Positions 1 to 8,871 are shown, counted from the first letter of the stretch. The stretch: DNA of 64,000 nt from Candidatus Proelusimicrobium tauri (GCA_002311025.1 DBYY01000009.1:310001-374000), one strand, 5' to 3'. A program made the numbers and translations. Notes: generated by a model not told the origin, from the sequence alone.

Positions 1-1592
1 AAAATATGCGGAGAAGCAACGGATAATTCATCAATACCCATACTCAAAAAAGTTTCCGTTAAAGAAATATCTGAGGCAATTTCGCCGCAAATTCCTACCC
101 ATTTACCTACGGAGTGGGCATTATCCACAGTCATTTTTATCAGTTTAAGCAAAGCCGGATGATGTAAATCGGTAAAAGGAATCAAAGCGGAGTTTTGACG
201 GTCTAAAGCACAAGTATATTGAAGTAAATCATTTGTTCCGATACTAAAGAAATCTACCAAAGGGGCAAGTGTTTCGCTTACTAAAGCGGCGGCGGGCGTT
301 TCAATCATAATTCCCGTTTGGATATCTTTATTAAAAGCAATTTTTTCTTTAATAAGTTCTTGTTTGGTTTCTTCTAAAAGATTTTGTGCTTGCTCAAGTT
401 CCTTTAGAGAAGAAATCATAGGATACATAATAGCAATATTTCCAAAAGCAGAAGCCCTAAGCAAAGCGCGAAGTTGTGTCTTAAATAATTGCGGATTTGT
501 TAAACATAAACGAATTGCGCGCATACCAAGTGCGGGGTTTTCTTCCGAGGGTAAATTAAAATACGGCACGGTTTTATCGGCACCTATGTCAAGCGTGCGG
601 AAAATAATTAGTTTATCTTTTGCTATTTGCACTGCTTGCTTAAAGGTTTCAAATAAAGTTTCTTCAGTAGGGTAATCTTGGTGGTCTAAATAAAGAAATT
701 CCGTTCTAAACAAACCTATTCCGCGTGCATCAAAGTTAAACGCTTCTTTTAGTTCCGATAAACTGCCTACATTGGCATATAATTTAATTTCACGCCCATC
801 TTTTGTTTTATCGGGCGTACCTTTTAGCGCAGCAAGTTGCAGCGATTCTTCTTCTTGTTCTAAGAGCATTTTCTTTGCTTGTTTTAAGGAAGTTTCATCC
901 GGCTCGGTTATAAAAGTGCCTTTTTGTCCGTCTAAAATAACGGTTTGCTTGTTAGAACAATTATCTAACCACTTCATACCAAGACCTACTACCGCAGGTA
1001 AACCTTTTGTGCGGGCTAAAATTGAGGCGTGGGAATTGACCGAACCTTTTGCGGTGGCAAAACCTAAAATATATTTTTCATCAAACAACAAAATTTGGCT
1101 TGGCAATAAATCTTCCGCTATGATGATAGACGGCGTTTGTAAAGGAGCAAGACTATCTTCTTTGCCGCATAAAATACGAATTAATCTATTTGAAATATCC
1201 TGAACATCAGCGGCACGGGCCTTCATATAATCATCTTCCATTTGGGAAAACAAATCGGCAAATTTTTCGGATGTTTTTGATACGGCATAAGCGGCATTAT
1301 ATTTTTCATTTTTAATAAAATCATTTATACTTTCAAGATAATCTGCATCTTCTAACATCATTTGATGTATTTCAAAAATGGCGGCGTTTTCCTCTCCCGT
1401 TTGCGCGAGGGCTTGCTGATATAAATCGTGGAGTTGTGCTTTTGCTTGTGTGCGGGCGTTTTCAAAACGGGTAATTTCGGCGGAAGTATCGCTTATTTTA
1501 TCCGTAGGAATAATACTTGCTCTTAAGGATAAAACATAAACCGGACCGATTGCTATCTTTGGAAAAACACCTAAACCTTGCCACTTTCTCAT
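1..1592 (-). CDS. ptsI: PTS enzyme I (phosphoenolpyruvate-protein phosphotransferase), C-terminus cut off by window edge
   Basis: Takes phosphate from PEP and passes it to HPr in the cytoplasm. About 530 codons are visible; the usual length is about 575, so only the end of the PEP-binding barrel is missing. The order is an N-terminal helical HPr-binding region, a swivelling phosphohistidine domain and a TIM barrel with FRTEF, GTNDLLQY and a GICGE cysteine loop. The predicted phosphohistidine is H188, but its loop reads GSVNSHAS where the family usually has GG(R/K)TSH. The ATG lies 3 bases after the HPr stop, so it is the last gene of the fructose operon. A second, canonical enzyme I lies at 17590-19317. 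Family assignment is certain; a fructose-dedicated role is inferred from position. Confidence 0.93.
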   Translation of the reverse strand, partial: MRKWQGLGVFPKIAIGPVYVLSLRASIIPTDKISDTSAEITRFENARTQAKAQLHDLYQQALAQTGEENAAIFEIHQMMLEDADYLESINDFIKNEKYNAAYAVSKTSEKFADLFSQMEDDYMKARAADVQDISNRLIRILCGKEDSLAPLQTPSIIIAEDLLPSQILLFDEKYILGFATAKGSVNSHASILARTKGLPAVVGLGMKWLDNCSNKQTVILDGQKGTFITEPDETSLKQAKKMLLEQEEESLQLAALKGTPDKTKDGREIKLYANVGSLSELKEAFNFDARGIGLFRTEFLYLDHQDYPTEETLFETFKQAVQIAKDKLIIFRTLDIGADKTVPYFNLPSEENPALGMRAIRLCLTNPQLFKTQLRALLRASAFGNIAIMYPMISSLKELEQAQNLLEETKQELIKEKIAFNKDIQTGIMIETPAAALVSETLAPLVDFFSIGTNDLLQYTCALDRQNSALIPFTDLHHPALLKLIKMTVDNAHSVGKWVGICGEIASDISLTETFLSMGIDELSVASPHI

Positions 1593-1595
1593 AAT

Positions 1596-1853
1596 TTATA
1601 ATCGCTCTTTTAGGCACGCTTCTATGGCGGCGGCGGCCTGTTCTTCGTCGGGACCTTCTATTTTTATAGTTAAAGTATCGCCTTGTTTTGCACCTAAGGC
1701 CATAAGGGCAAAAATGCGCTTTAAATCGCCCGATTTTTCCCCTTTGCTGACAGTAGCCGTGCTTTTAAAAGCCATTGCCTGTTTAACTAAAATGCCGGCA
1801 GGCCTTGCGTGGATACCTGCGGGGTCTTTAATAGTATATGTAAATTCTTTCAT
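1596..1853 (-). CDS. HPr-family phosphocarrier protein of the fructose operon, Arg at position 46
   Basis: An 85-residue HPr, the small carrier moving phosphate from enzyme I to the EIIA domains. The active-site motif GIHARPAG puts the phosphohistidine at H15. In low-GC bacteria Ser46 is phosphorylated by HPr kinase; here the helix reads DLKRIFAL, so residue 46 is Arg and that site is absent. The second HPr in the window (17327-17593) has Ser46. The RBS AAGGAG overlaps the end of fruA and ptsI follows 3 bases later. It is probably the fructose-specific carrier of this operon, equivalent to the HPr domain of enterobacterial FruB but free-standing. That role is inferred from position. Confidence 0.92.
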   Translation of the reverse strand: MKEFTYTIKDPAGIHARPAGILVKQAMAFKSTATVSKGEKSGDLKRIFALMALGAKQGDTLTIKIEGPDEEQAAAAIEACLKERL

Positions 1854-1863
1854 AAATTTCTCC

Positions 1864-3774
1864 TTATTTTTCTAAAGGGATTGGTTTTTTAAGTAAAGCA
1901 AGTAAAGCCATACCCACGACTGCACCCACTGATAAAGCAATAATAAAGCCGAAAGTATGTGTCATAATACCTACCACAAAAATACCGCCGTGCGGCGCAG
2001 GTAATTGACAGCCGAAATACATACTTAATGCCCCCGCAACGGCAGAACCTGTTGCACAAGCGGGAATTACGCGTAAAGGATCGGCAGCGGCAAAAGGAAT
2101 TGCTCCTTCAGTGATAAATGAAAGACCCATAACAAAATTACCTGCGGTTGTTTGTCTCTCGGCAACGGTATAACGGTTTTTGAAAAAGAGTGTGCTTAAG
2201 GCAATAGCAAGCGGTGGCACCATACCGCCGGCCATTACGGCGGCCATAATATCATATTGTGCGCTTGCAATAGCAGCCGTTCCAAAAACATAAGCGGTTT
2301 TATTGATAGGTCCGCCAAAATCAATAGACATCATCGCGCCCAAAACAAAACCGAGTATCACTTTACTGCCGGTTGATAAACCCGCAAGAAAACCATTGAT
2401 ACTTGTGTTTAGCCAAGCCATAGGAGGATTAACAATAAATACCATAACAACACCAATACCCAAAATACCTAAAATGGGGTAAATCAACACCGGCTTGATA
2501 CCCTCAAGCGAAGCAGGAAATTTAGAACACATTTTTTTAATTGCCAAAATTAAATAACCGGCAATAAAACCTGCCGCCAAAGCACCCAAAAAGCCGGAAG
2601 GTTGCCATAATTCTTGCGACACGGAAAGCGAAAAACCTGTTTTAGCAAGCAAACCACCCACCATACCCGGCATTAGGGCGGGCCTATCGGCAATAGCAAC
2701 CGCAATATAACCGGCAAGAATAGGGAACATCAAACCAAAAGCAAGCCCGCCGATTTGATTTAAAAAATAAGCCACAGAATTGCCTGAACCAAATTGCGCT
2801 GTTCCGGCGTTTGCACCGTCTAGCATAAAAGATAGGGCAATCAAAATACCGCCACCGATTACAAAGGGCAACATATGAGAAACGCCGTTCATCAAATATT
2901 TATAAATTTTGCGTAAAGCACTATCGTTTTGCTTGCTGATAGGTTGAGATTTATCTTTTGCGTGGAATATAGGAGCATCTTCTTTGAGGGCGCGTTCAAG
3001 CAATTGTTGCGGGTGATGAATACCCTCTGAAACTTTTGTAAAAATAACTTTTTTGCCGTCAAAACGGTTTGTTTCTACGGCTTTATCTGCCGCAACAATA
3101 ATGGCTTTTGCGCCGGCAATATCTTGGACACTTAGCGGATTTTTTATTCCGCTTGAACCGTTTGTTTCAACCTTAAGCAAAATACCTGCTTTTTGGGCGG
3201 CTTTTTCTAGGGCTTCGGCTGCCATAAAAGTGTGGGCAATACCCGTCGGACAGGCGGTTACGGCCAAAATTTCATAGCCGGTAGAAGGTTTTGATTCTTG
3301 TTTTTGTGATGGAAAAGCGGCTTTTTCGGCGCGGTCAATTTCTTTTAAAAAATCTTCTGCTGTTTTTGCGGCAAGTAAATTAGTGCGGAAAGTTTCATCC
3401 ATTAACATTTCAGATAATCGGCTGAGCATATCAACGTGAGTATTTTCGGCCTTTTGAGGTGCGGCAATTAAGAAAATTAATTTAACCGGAGTGCCGTCTA
3501 AAGAGTCAAAATCTACGCCGTTAGGTATTGTCATAGCGGCAAGGCCGGGTTTACTTATAGCGGAAGTTTTTGCGTGTGGAATTGCAATACCTTCACCGAC
3601 ACCGGTGCTGCTTTCTTTTTCACGCGCTAAAACGGCCTCTCGGTATTTTTCCAAATCGGCTACATTACCTTGCTTGTTCATCAATTCGGTAATTTGACGC
3701 AAAATATCTTGTTTATCAGTGGCACTTGCATTTAGACAAATGCCTGAAGGGGTAATTAAATCGGTAATTTTCAT
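1864..3774 (-). CDS. fruA: PTS fructose transporter subunit EIIABC
   Basis: A 636-residue fusion that imports fructose and phosphorylates it to fructose 1-phosphate. The EIIA domain spans about residues 1-150, with phospho-His H67 in GIAIPHAKT. The EIIB domain covers about 165-265, with phospho-Cys C175 in VTACPTGIAHT. The EIIC membrane domain runs from about 290 to the end with many hydrophobic segments. A-B-C domain order and length are normal for bacterial FruA. It follows fruK by 13 bases, with a good RBS (AAGGAGAA) in the gap, and precedes the HPr gene. Product and pathway are mutually consistent: FruA makes the substrate for the upstream FruK. Confidence 0.95.
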   Translation of the reverse strand: MKITDLITPSGICLNASATDKQDILRQITELMNKQGNVADLEKYREAVLAREKESSTGVGEGIAIPHAKTSAISKPGLAAMTIPNGVDFDSLDGTPVKLIFLIAAPQKAENTHVDMLSRLSEMLMDETFRTNLLAAKTAEDFLKEIDRAEKAAFPSQKQESKPSTGYEILAVTACPTGIAHTFMAAEALEKAAQKAGILLKVETNGSSGIKNPLSVQDIAGAKAIIVAADKAVETNRFDGKKVIFTKVSEGIHHPQQLLERALKEDAPIFHAKDKSQPISKQNDSALRKIYKYLMNGVSHMLPFVIGGGILIALSFMLDGANAGTAQFGSGNSVAYFLNQIGGLAFGLMFPILAGYIAVAIADRPALMPGMVGGLLAKTGFSLSVSQELWQPSGFLGALAAGFIAGYLILAIKKMCSKFPASLEGIKPVLIYPILGILGIGVVMVFIVNPPMAWLNTSINGFLAGLSTGSKVILGFVLGAMMSIDFGGPINKTAYVFGTAAIASAQYDIMAAVMAGGMVPPLAIALSTLFFKNRYTVAERQTTAGNFVMGLSFITEGAIPFAAADPLRVIPACATGSAVAGALSMYFGCQLPAPHGGIFVVGIMTHTFGFIIALSVGAVVGMALLALLKKPIPLEK

Positions 3775-3787
3775 AGAAAATTCTCCT

Positions 3788-4687
3788 TTATAAAAAAGCC
3801 AAAATATCTTTTTGCTTGGGCAGCCACTCGCATGCTACACAGGCACCGCCTGCGGCTAAGGCATAATTAAGCGCGGTAGTATAATCTTTACTTTTGAGCC
3901 AACCGGCTAAGAAACCTGCTACCATACTATCGCCGGCACCTACGGAGTTAACAACGGGAGTTTTCAATTTAACAGCCGGCGCAGAGTATAATTTACCTTC
4001 TGCACTTACTAAAAGCGCGCCCTCTTCCCCCCGTGAAACAAGAACATTTTGAGCGCCTTCTTTTTGCAGTTGTTTGGCATAGTGAATTAGTTTTGCTTCA
4101 CTATCAATTTGCACTTGAAATAAGGCAGCAAGTTCGGCTGTGTTGGGTTTAACTAAAAAGGGTTTATACGGTAATGTTTTATAAAGATACTGCCCTTCTG
4201 TATCTACGACAAATTGAACCCCACAATTTTGTAAGTTTTGTAAAATGCGCGCGTAAATACCTGAGTCTATACCGGCGGGGACATTGCCGGAAAGTATCAA
4301 AATATCCCCCTTTTGTAGTTTATCTAATTTTTTAAATAAATCTTCTATGTTTGAAGCAGGTATAATAGGCCCGCGCCCGTTTATATCGCTTTCCTGTTCG
4401 GCTTTTAATTTAACATTTATGCGGCTTTGCCCTGCTGGTAAAGTTATAAAATCCGTATGCGAAATATAACCCTTTAACATATTCTGTAGCATCTTGCCCG
4501 TATCGCCGGCACAAAAGCCAAGCGCGGTGCAGGGGAAGCCAAGTCTTTCAAGAACGACTGCAACATTTATCCCTTTTCCGCCGGGGAAAATGCTTTCACG
4601 ACTAGCGCGAGTAATACCGCCTATGTTTAAAGAAGGAATAAACATTACATAATCTAATGACGGGTTAAAAGTAACGGTATAAATCAT
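3788..4687 (-). CDS. fruK: 1-phosphofructokinase (PfkB/ribokinase family)
   Basis: A 299-residue PfkB-family sugar kinase, predicted to turn fructose 1-phosphate into fructose 1,6-bisphosphate with ATP. Family signatures are GGKGINVA near residue 38 and the C-terminal anion-hole/catalytic motif GAGDSMVAGF near residue 250. It is first in the fruK-fruA-HPr-ptsI operon, and this neighbourhood favours FruK over tagatose-6-phosphate kinase. No purine-rich RBS is visible before the ATG. A TATAAT box ends 12 bases upstream, so the 5' leader must be only a few bases long. Confidence 0.93.
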   Translation of the reverse strand: MIYTVTFNPSLDYVMFIPSLNIGGITRASRESIFPGGKGINVAVVLERLGFPCTALGFCAGDTGKMLQNMLKGYISHTDFITLPAGQSRINVKLKAEQESDINGRGPIIPASNIEDLFKKLDKLQKGDILILSGNVPAGIDSGIYARILQNLQNCGVQFVVDTEGQYLYKTLPYKPFLVKPNTAELAALFQVQIDSEAKLIHYAKQLQKEGAQNVLVSRGEEGALLVSAEGKLYSAPAVKLKTPVVNSVGAGDSMVAGFLAGWLKSKDYTTALNYALAAGGACVACEWLPKQKDILAFL

Positions 4688-4699
4688 ATTCGTAATACC

Positions 4700-4727
4700 A
4701 TTATATAAATTATTTTATGTTATACAA
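4700..4727 (-). promoter_or_regulatory. putative promoter of the fruK operon
   Basis: On the minus strand TTGTAT, a 16-base spacer and TATAAT end 12 bases before the fruK ATG. The -10 is perfect and the -35 is weak. The predicted transcript has a very short leader. Confidence 0.45.
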
Positions 4728-4762
4728 AGTATTTTTTAAATAATTTTTTTGGGTTTTTACAA

Positions 4763-4793
4763 TAAAAAACCCCTGAACAAAAAGTTTCAGGGG
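4763..4793 (-). terminator. Rho-independent terminator after tRNA-His
   Basis: An 8-bp stem (CCCCTGAA / TTCAGGGG) with an 8-base loop is followed on the minus strand by TTTTTT. It ends the tRNA-His transcript before the fructose operon. Confidence 0.8.
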
Positions 4794-4798
4794 TAAAA

Positions 4799-4876
<78 letters not shown>

Positions 4877-4976
4877 ATAAATTCTTGTCTTTATATTTTA
4901 GCATTTTGAGCGCATTTTTGGCAAACGTTTTCACTAATTTTAGACCATACAAAGCGTTTTTCTTGTTAACATATTT

Positions 4977-4985
4977 TGCTATAAT
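4977..4985 (+). promoter_or_regulatory. extended -10 promoter of the PPi-phosphofructokinase gene
   Basis: TGCTATAAT is a perfect extended -10 element. No good -35 is seen. The leader is about 25 bases and carries the RBS GAGGAGAG. Confidence 0.65.
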
Positions 4986-5017
4986 TTAAGTAAACAATAT
5001 TAACGAGGAGAGTTCTT

Positions 5018-6697
5018 ATGTCTTTAAAAATTGAACACTGTTCTGTTTTACAAAAACATAGACTTAGTTACAAACCTGTTTTACCTAAAGTTTTACAAAA
5101 AGGACCCGCCGGCGTAGTAGCCGTTATGGGCAAAGCAACAAAAAGCGTTGCCGACCAAGCAGCCGTTAAAAAAATGTTCCCTAATACTTACGGTATGCCG
5201 CAAATTTCTTTTAAAGCAGGAACAAATAAAAATATCGCCAAAAAAGCAGTGCGTGTAGCCGTTGTCTTATCCGGCGGACAAGCACCCGGCGGACATAATG
5301 TTATTGCCGGTATTTTAGACGGCCTTAAAAAAGCAAACAGCAAAAATAAACTCTTTGGTTTTCTTGGTGGGCCAAGCGGTATTTTGGAAAATAAATTTAT
5401 TGAAATTACACCCAAACTTATGGCTGATTATAGAAACACCGGCGGTTTTGATATGATTCAATCCGGCCGCACTAAAATTGAAACAGCCGAGCAACTTGCA
5501 ACAGCCAAAGAAAATATTTTAAAAAATAAAATTGATGCTTTAGTTATTATCGGCGGTGATGATTCTAACACCAATGCCGGTATTATTGCAGAATATTTTA
5601 AACAACAAAAAATAGATACAAGCGTTATCGGTGTACCCAAGACTATTGACGGCGATTTGAAAAACGAACATATTGAAACTTCTTTTGGTTTTGATACCGC
5701 AACAAAAATCTATGCCGAAATGGTGGGCAATATTTGCCGTGATGTAAACTCCGCAAGAAAATATTGGCACTTTATCCGCTTGATGGGAAGAAGTGCTTCT
5801 CACATTGCTTTGGAAGTTGCTTTTAAAACTCACCCGAATATCGTTTTAATCGGCGAAGAAGTTTTAGCCAAAAAAATGACCCTTGCTCAAATTGTTGATT
5901 CTTTAGCAAAAGTCGTCGTAGCAAGAGCAAAAGATAAAAAGAACTTCGGTGTGGTTTTGGTGCCGGAAGGTTTAATTGAATTTATACCTGAAATGAAGGC
6001 GCTTATCGCCGCTTTAAATGATTTGCTTGCACAATATGAAAAAGAATTAAATGCTTGCAAATCTTTTGAAGATAAAAAGAAATTTATCATTTCAAAATTA
6101 CCCGCAAATTTAGCAAAACTTATGGCCTCACTCCCAAGCAATATTGCTGCGCAACTTATGCTTGAAAGAGATCCGCACGGCAATGTTCAAGTTTCTTTAA
6201 TTGAGACGGAAAAATTGCTGGTTGAAATGTTAAAAACAAAACTTGCCGAGTTAAAAAAGCAAGGTAAATATAATGGTAAATTCTCCGCTATTATGCACTT
6301 CTTCGGTTATGAAGGACGCTGCGGCGTGCCTTCTTCTTTTGACGCAAATTACACTTATGCCTTGGGATATAATGCAAGCGTGCTTGCTTTAAACAAATGC
6401 AGCGGATATTTATCTTCCGTCAAAAATCTTGTTAAAAAACCGCAAGATTGGCAATGCGGTGGCATACCTTTAACAATGATGATGAATATGGAAAGACGCA
6501 AAGGTAAAGAAAAACCCGTCATCAAAAAAGCACTTGTTGAACTTAAAGGCAAACCCTTTAAATTCCTTGCCCAACACAGAGAAGTTTGGGCCAAGACGGA
6601 AAGTTATATCTTCCCCGGACCTATACAATATTTCGGCCCTGCGGAAATTACCGATATAACAACTTATACTTTGCAGTTTGAACATTTAAAGAAATAA
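5018..6697 (+). CDS. pfp: pyrophosphate-dependent 6-phosphofructokinase (long PFP type)
   Basis: Interconverts fructose 6-phosphate and fructose 1,6-bisphosphate using pyrophosphate instead of ATP. At 559 residues it matches the long PFP class related to the plant beta subunit. GGDDSNTNA carries the second Asp typical of PPi enzymes, and PKTIDGDLK carries the Lys that marks PPi use. GRSASHIALE and the HFFGYEGRC region continue the substrate site. An N-terminal extension of about 75 residues precedes the PFK core. It stands alone, with an extended -10 promoter, a strong RBS and its own terminator. Phosphoryl donor specificity is read from the motifs. Confidence 0.92.
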   Translation: MSLKIEHCSVLQKHRLSYKPVLPKVLQKGPAGVVAVMGKATKSVADQAAVKKMFPNTYGMPQISFKAGTNKNIAKKAVRVAVVLSGGQAPGGHNVIAGILDGLKKANSKNKLFGFLGGPSGILENKFIEITPKLMADYRNTGGFDMIQSGRTKIETAEQLATAKENILKNKIDALVIIGGDDSNTNAGIIAEYFKQQKIDTSVIGVPKTIDGDLKNEHIETSFGFDTATKIYAEMVGNICRDVNSARKYWHFIRLMGRSASHIALEVAFKTHPNIVLIGEEVLAKKMTLAQIVDSLAKVVVARAKDKKNFGVVLVPEGLIEFIPEMKALIAALNDLLAQYEKELNACKSFEDKKKFIISKLPANLAKLMASLPSNIAAQLMLERDPHGNVQVSLIETEKLLVEMLKTKLAELKKQGKYNGKFSAIMHFFGYEGRCGVPSSFDANYTYALGYNASVLALNKCSGYLSSVKNLVKKPQDWQCGGIPLTMMMNMERRKGKEKPVIKKALVELKGKPFKFLAQHREVWAKTESYIFPGPIQYFGPAEITDITTYTLQFEHLKK

Positions 6698-6712
6698 GTT
6701 TTTCCGACAAAA

Positions 6713-6738
6713 CCCCTTGCTAAAAACAAGGGGTTTTT
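6713..6738 (+). terminator. Rho-independent terminator after pfp
   Basis: CCCCTTG / CAAGGGG stem, 7-base loop, then TTTTT. The next gene starts 20 bases later from its own -10 box. Confidence 0.85.
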
Positions 6739-6745
6739 AATTTTC

Positions 6746-6751
6746 TATAAT
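6746..6751 (+). promoter_or_regulatory. -10 box of a predicted leaderless promoter
   Basis: TATAAT is followed by 6 bases and then the ATG at 6758. Initiation 6-8 bases after the hexamer would fall on or next to the start codon. No RBS is present. Confidence 0.55.
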
Positions 6752-6757
6752 TTAATT

Positions 6758-7888
6758 ATGACCCCCAAAAAGTTTTTATTTGTGTGCTTGATGCTTTTAT
6801 CTGCCGTATTTTGCAAAGCGGAGTATTTTGATTTTCATCCTGTAATTACGCTTGAAGGTTTTAATTCTTCGCCGACGAACACTAAAAGCAAACACTACGC
6901 CGAAGCGAAACTTAATTTGCCGCTTTTTATTTATTTCGGCGAAAACTTTTCCGCAAATGCAGAATATCTTTTTGCTTATGATTACTATGATAAGGAAAAA
7001 GACACTTATGATAAATTAAATCGCGCAAATTTGATTTTTTCTACGGAAAACTTTGCCCTTAAAGCAGGAAGAGATTTTTTGGATATCGGTTTAAATTCCG
7101 TTATTTATTTTGGCGATTATATTGATAAGGATTTAAGAAAACCGACTTATTTTGACGGTGCATTTATAAGTTATGATTTTGCAAAATACTTTAATATTTC
7201 TGCTTTTGGCGGAACTTTTGAGAAGAAAGATTTTTACGGCGCCACGCTTGGCACAAGTTTTATAAAAGGTTTTTATATACTTTCAAAAGAAAAAGATTTT
7301 GACTTATCCACCTTCGGTGCGGCACTGAATATTGAAAGGGAAAGTTTTGCTTTTAATTTCCTTGCGACCTTTAACAGCGGCACGGAAAGAAAAGAAATTT
7401 TAGGTATTCCGTTTGAAGAAAAGTATAAAGGTAAAATGTTTGAAGGTGATATAAAATTCAAAAAACAAAATGAAGATTTTTATAGCGAGTTTTCTATCGG
7501 CGCGCAGTATCTTTCACCGACAAAAGATGATACGTTTGGTTTTAGACCTTTAAGCGCGAATTTAGACAGAGGGTTTATCTTTGGCAATTTAACAGAAGAA
7601 CTTGAAACTTTAACTTATAAACTCTCTTTAAAAGTGATTCCGCAAATTATAAAAGATTTAACTGCCGGCGTAGATATTTATAATTTTACCGCAACGGATA
7701 AACGCAAAACTAACCGCGACATCGCAAGAGAAATTGATTTTAATTTGATTTACAAATGGGAACATTTTAGTGCGAAATTTATTTACGGTTATTTACAAGC
7801 GCAAAATGCTTTCAGTGATTTCGCCACCGGTCTTGAACCCAAACCCACAATAAACAAACTAGGTCTTATTTTATCTTATCAGTTTTAG
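6758..7888 (+). CDS. putative outer-membrane beta-barrel protein
   Basis: A 376-residue protein of no family I can name. It begins with a signal peptide (about residues 1-21, cut near KAEY). The rest is rich in aromatic residues, with alternating polar/hydrophobic stretches typical of amphipathic strands. The last residues are LILSYQF; a C-terminal Phe is the usual signal for the barrel assembly machinery. It could be a porin-like channel. It is monocistronic, starting just after the pfp terminator and ending at a bidirectional terminator. Barrel topology is inferred from composition and the C-terminus only. Confidence 0.6.
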   Translation: MTPKKFLFVCLMLLSAVFCKAEYFDFHPVITLEGFNSSPTNTKSKHYAEAKLNLPLFIYFGENFSANAEYLFAYDYYDKEKDTYDKLNRANLIFSTENFALKAGRDFLDIGLNSVIYFGDYIDKDLRKPTYFDGAFISYDFAKYFNISAFGGTFEKKDFYGATLGTSFIKGFYILSKEKDFDLSTFGAALNIERESFAFNFLATFNSGTERKEILGIPFEEKYKGKMFEGDIKFKKQNEDFYSEFSIGAQYLSPTKDDTFGFRPLSANLDRGFIFGNLTEELETLTYKLSLKVIPQIIKDLTAGVDIYNFTATDKRKTNRDIAREIDFNLIYKWEHFSAKFIYGYLQAQNAFSDFATGLEPKPTINKLGLILSYQF

Positions 7889-7907
7889 TTTTTACAAAAT
7901 TACAAAT

Positions 7908-7937
7908 AAAAAACCCCTGTGTGAACAGGGGTTTTTT
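7908..7937. terminator. bidirectional terminator between converging genes
   Basis: AAAAAA-CCCCTGT-GTGA-ACAGGGG-TTTTTT is symmetric. It serves the barrel gene on the plus strand and rpsI on the minus strand. Confidence 0.88.
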
Positions 7938-7961
7938 AGATTCGTTCCTAGTATCCAAAGA

Positions 7962-8354
7962 TTAACGTTTGGAGAATTGGAAGCGTCTTCTTGCTTTGGG
8001 TTGACCGGGTTTCTTTCTTTCAACCATTCTGGGGTCGCGGGTTAAGAAACCGGCTTTCTTCATAATTTTATGATTTTCTTCGCCCATAAGAGCAAGAGAT
8101 CTTGCAATTGCGTGGCGCACTGCACCGGCTTGGGATGCAATACCGCCGCCTTGCACCTTTACTGTAACATCATAGGCCTTTTCGGCTTTGAGTTCGGTAA
8201 GGGGCTCCATAACCGTATCTTGGTATCTGGGGCAACCGCGGAAATAATCATTAAGCGGTTTTTGGTTAATTGTGATTTTTCCGGCACCTTTGATAACTTC
8301 TGCTTGTGCAACAGAGGTTTTTCTTCTACCGGTTGTTATTTTAGTTTCTGCCAT
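7962..8354 (-). CDS. rpsI: 30S ribosomal protein S9
   Basis: A 130-residue S9, a small-subunit protein whose C-terminal tail reaches the P-site tRNA. It shows GRRKTSVAQ near the N-terminus, the GGGIASQAGAVRHAIARSL segment and the basic tail ending FSKR. It follows rplM by 9 bases, the near-universal rplM-rpsI pair, and ends at a bidirectional terminator. Confidence 0.98.
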   Translation of the reverse strand: MAETKITTGRRKTSVAQAEVIKGAGKITINQKPLNDYFRGCPRYQDTVMEPLTELKAEKAYDVTVKVQGGGIASQAGAVRHAIARSLALMGEENHKIMKKAGFLTRDPRMVERKKPGQPKARRRFQFSKR

Positions 8355-8363
8355 AAATCCACC

Positions 8364-8789
8364 TTATTTTGTAAACCTTTCATTAAAAGAATGTTCTTCG
8401 TTTGCAAAGACTCTAAGTCTTTTCATTCTTCTAGCGCGCAACTTGTTATCATCAAGCATGCGGTAAACTGCTTTTTCAATGACCTTTGTAGGATCTTTGG
8501 CCATTAACATTTCAAAAGAAGTTTCTTTTCCGCCTTTTGCATAACCGGAGTGAGAGAAATAAACTTTTTCAGTTGCTTTATTGCCGCTAACTTTAATTTT
8601 AGAGGCATTTGTTACCACGACAAAATCACCGCAATCGATATTGGGTGTAAAGGTGGGTTTGTGTTTGCCCATTAAGTAAACTGCAAGTTGTGTTGCAAGT
8701 CTACCTAAGGTTTTACCATTGGCATCAATATGGTGCCATTTTCTTGTTGCTTCAACTTCCTTTACGGAAGGTAAATATGTTTTTGTCAT
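8364..8789 (-). CDS. rplM: 50S ribosomal protein L13
   Basis: A 141-residue L13, an early-assembling large-subunit protein. WHHIDANGKTLGRLATQLA near the N-terminus, GDFVVVTNA and the YFSHSGY region are typical. It is first of the rplM-rpsI pair. A promoter-like CTGACA-18-TATAAA lies just upstream (8806-8835), and tRNA-Tyr lies upstream on the same strand. Confidence 0.98.
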   Translation of the reverse strand: MTKTYLPSVKEVEATRKWHHIDANGKTLGRLATQLAVYLMGKHKPTFTPNIDCGDFVVVTNASKIKVSGNKATEKVYFSHSGYAKGGKETSFEMLMAKDPTKVIEKAVYRMLDDNKLRARRMKRLRVFANEEHSFNERFTK

Positions 8790-8799
8790 TAATTTTTCT

Positions 8800-8868
8800 C
8801 GTACTTTTATAGGATTGACTCGGGTCCTATGTCAGTATAATTTCGCGCTACCACTGCGCTATATTAAG
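8800..8868 (-). pseudogene. tRNA-like remnant in the rplM leader
   Basis: On the minus strand the segment contains a perfect tRNA D-arm (GCGCAGTGGTAGCGC) after TA, and further on a TAGGA/TCCTA hairpin where a T-arm would sit. I could not draw an acceptor stem or a paired anticodon stem, so it is not a working tRNA. It may be a decayed tRNA gene once transcribed with tRNA-Tyr, or a leader structure. Low confidence. Confidence 0.3.
8806..8835 (-). promoter_or_regulatory. putative rplM-rpsI promoter
   Basis: On the minus strand CTGACA, an 18-base spacer and TATAAA precede the rplM ATG by 16 bases. It lies inside the tRNA-like segment. Confidence 0.45.
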
Positions 8869-8871
8869 GAA

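Noticed and set aside
364..1203. Plus-strand ORFs of 103 and 143 codons
   Set aside because: They lie antisense to ptsI, whose conserved motifs fill the minus-strand frame.
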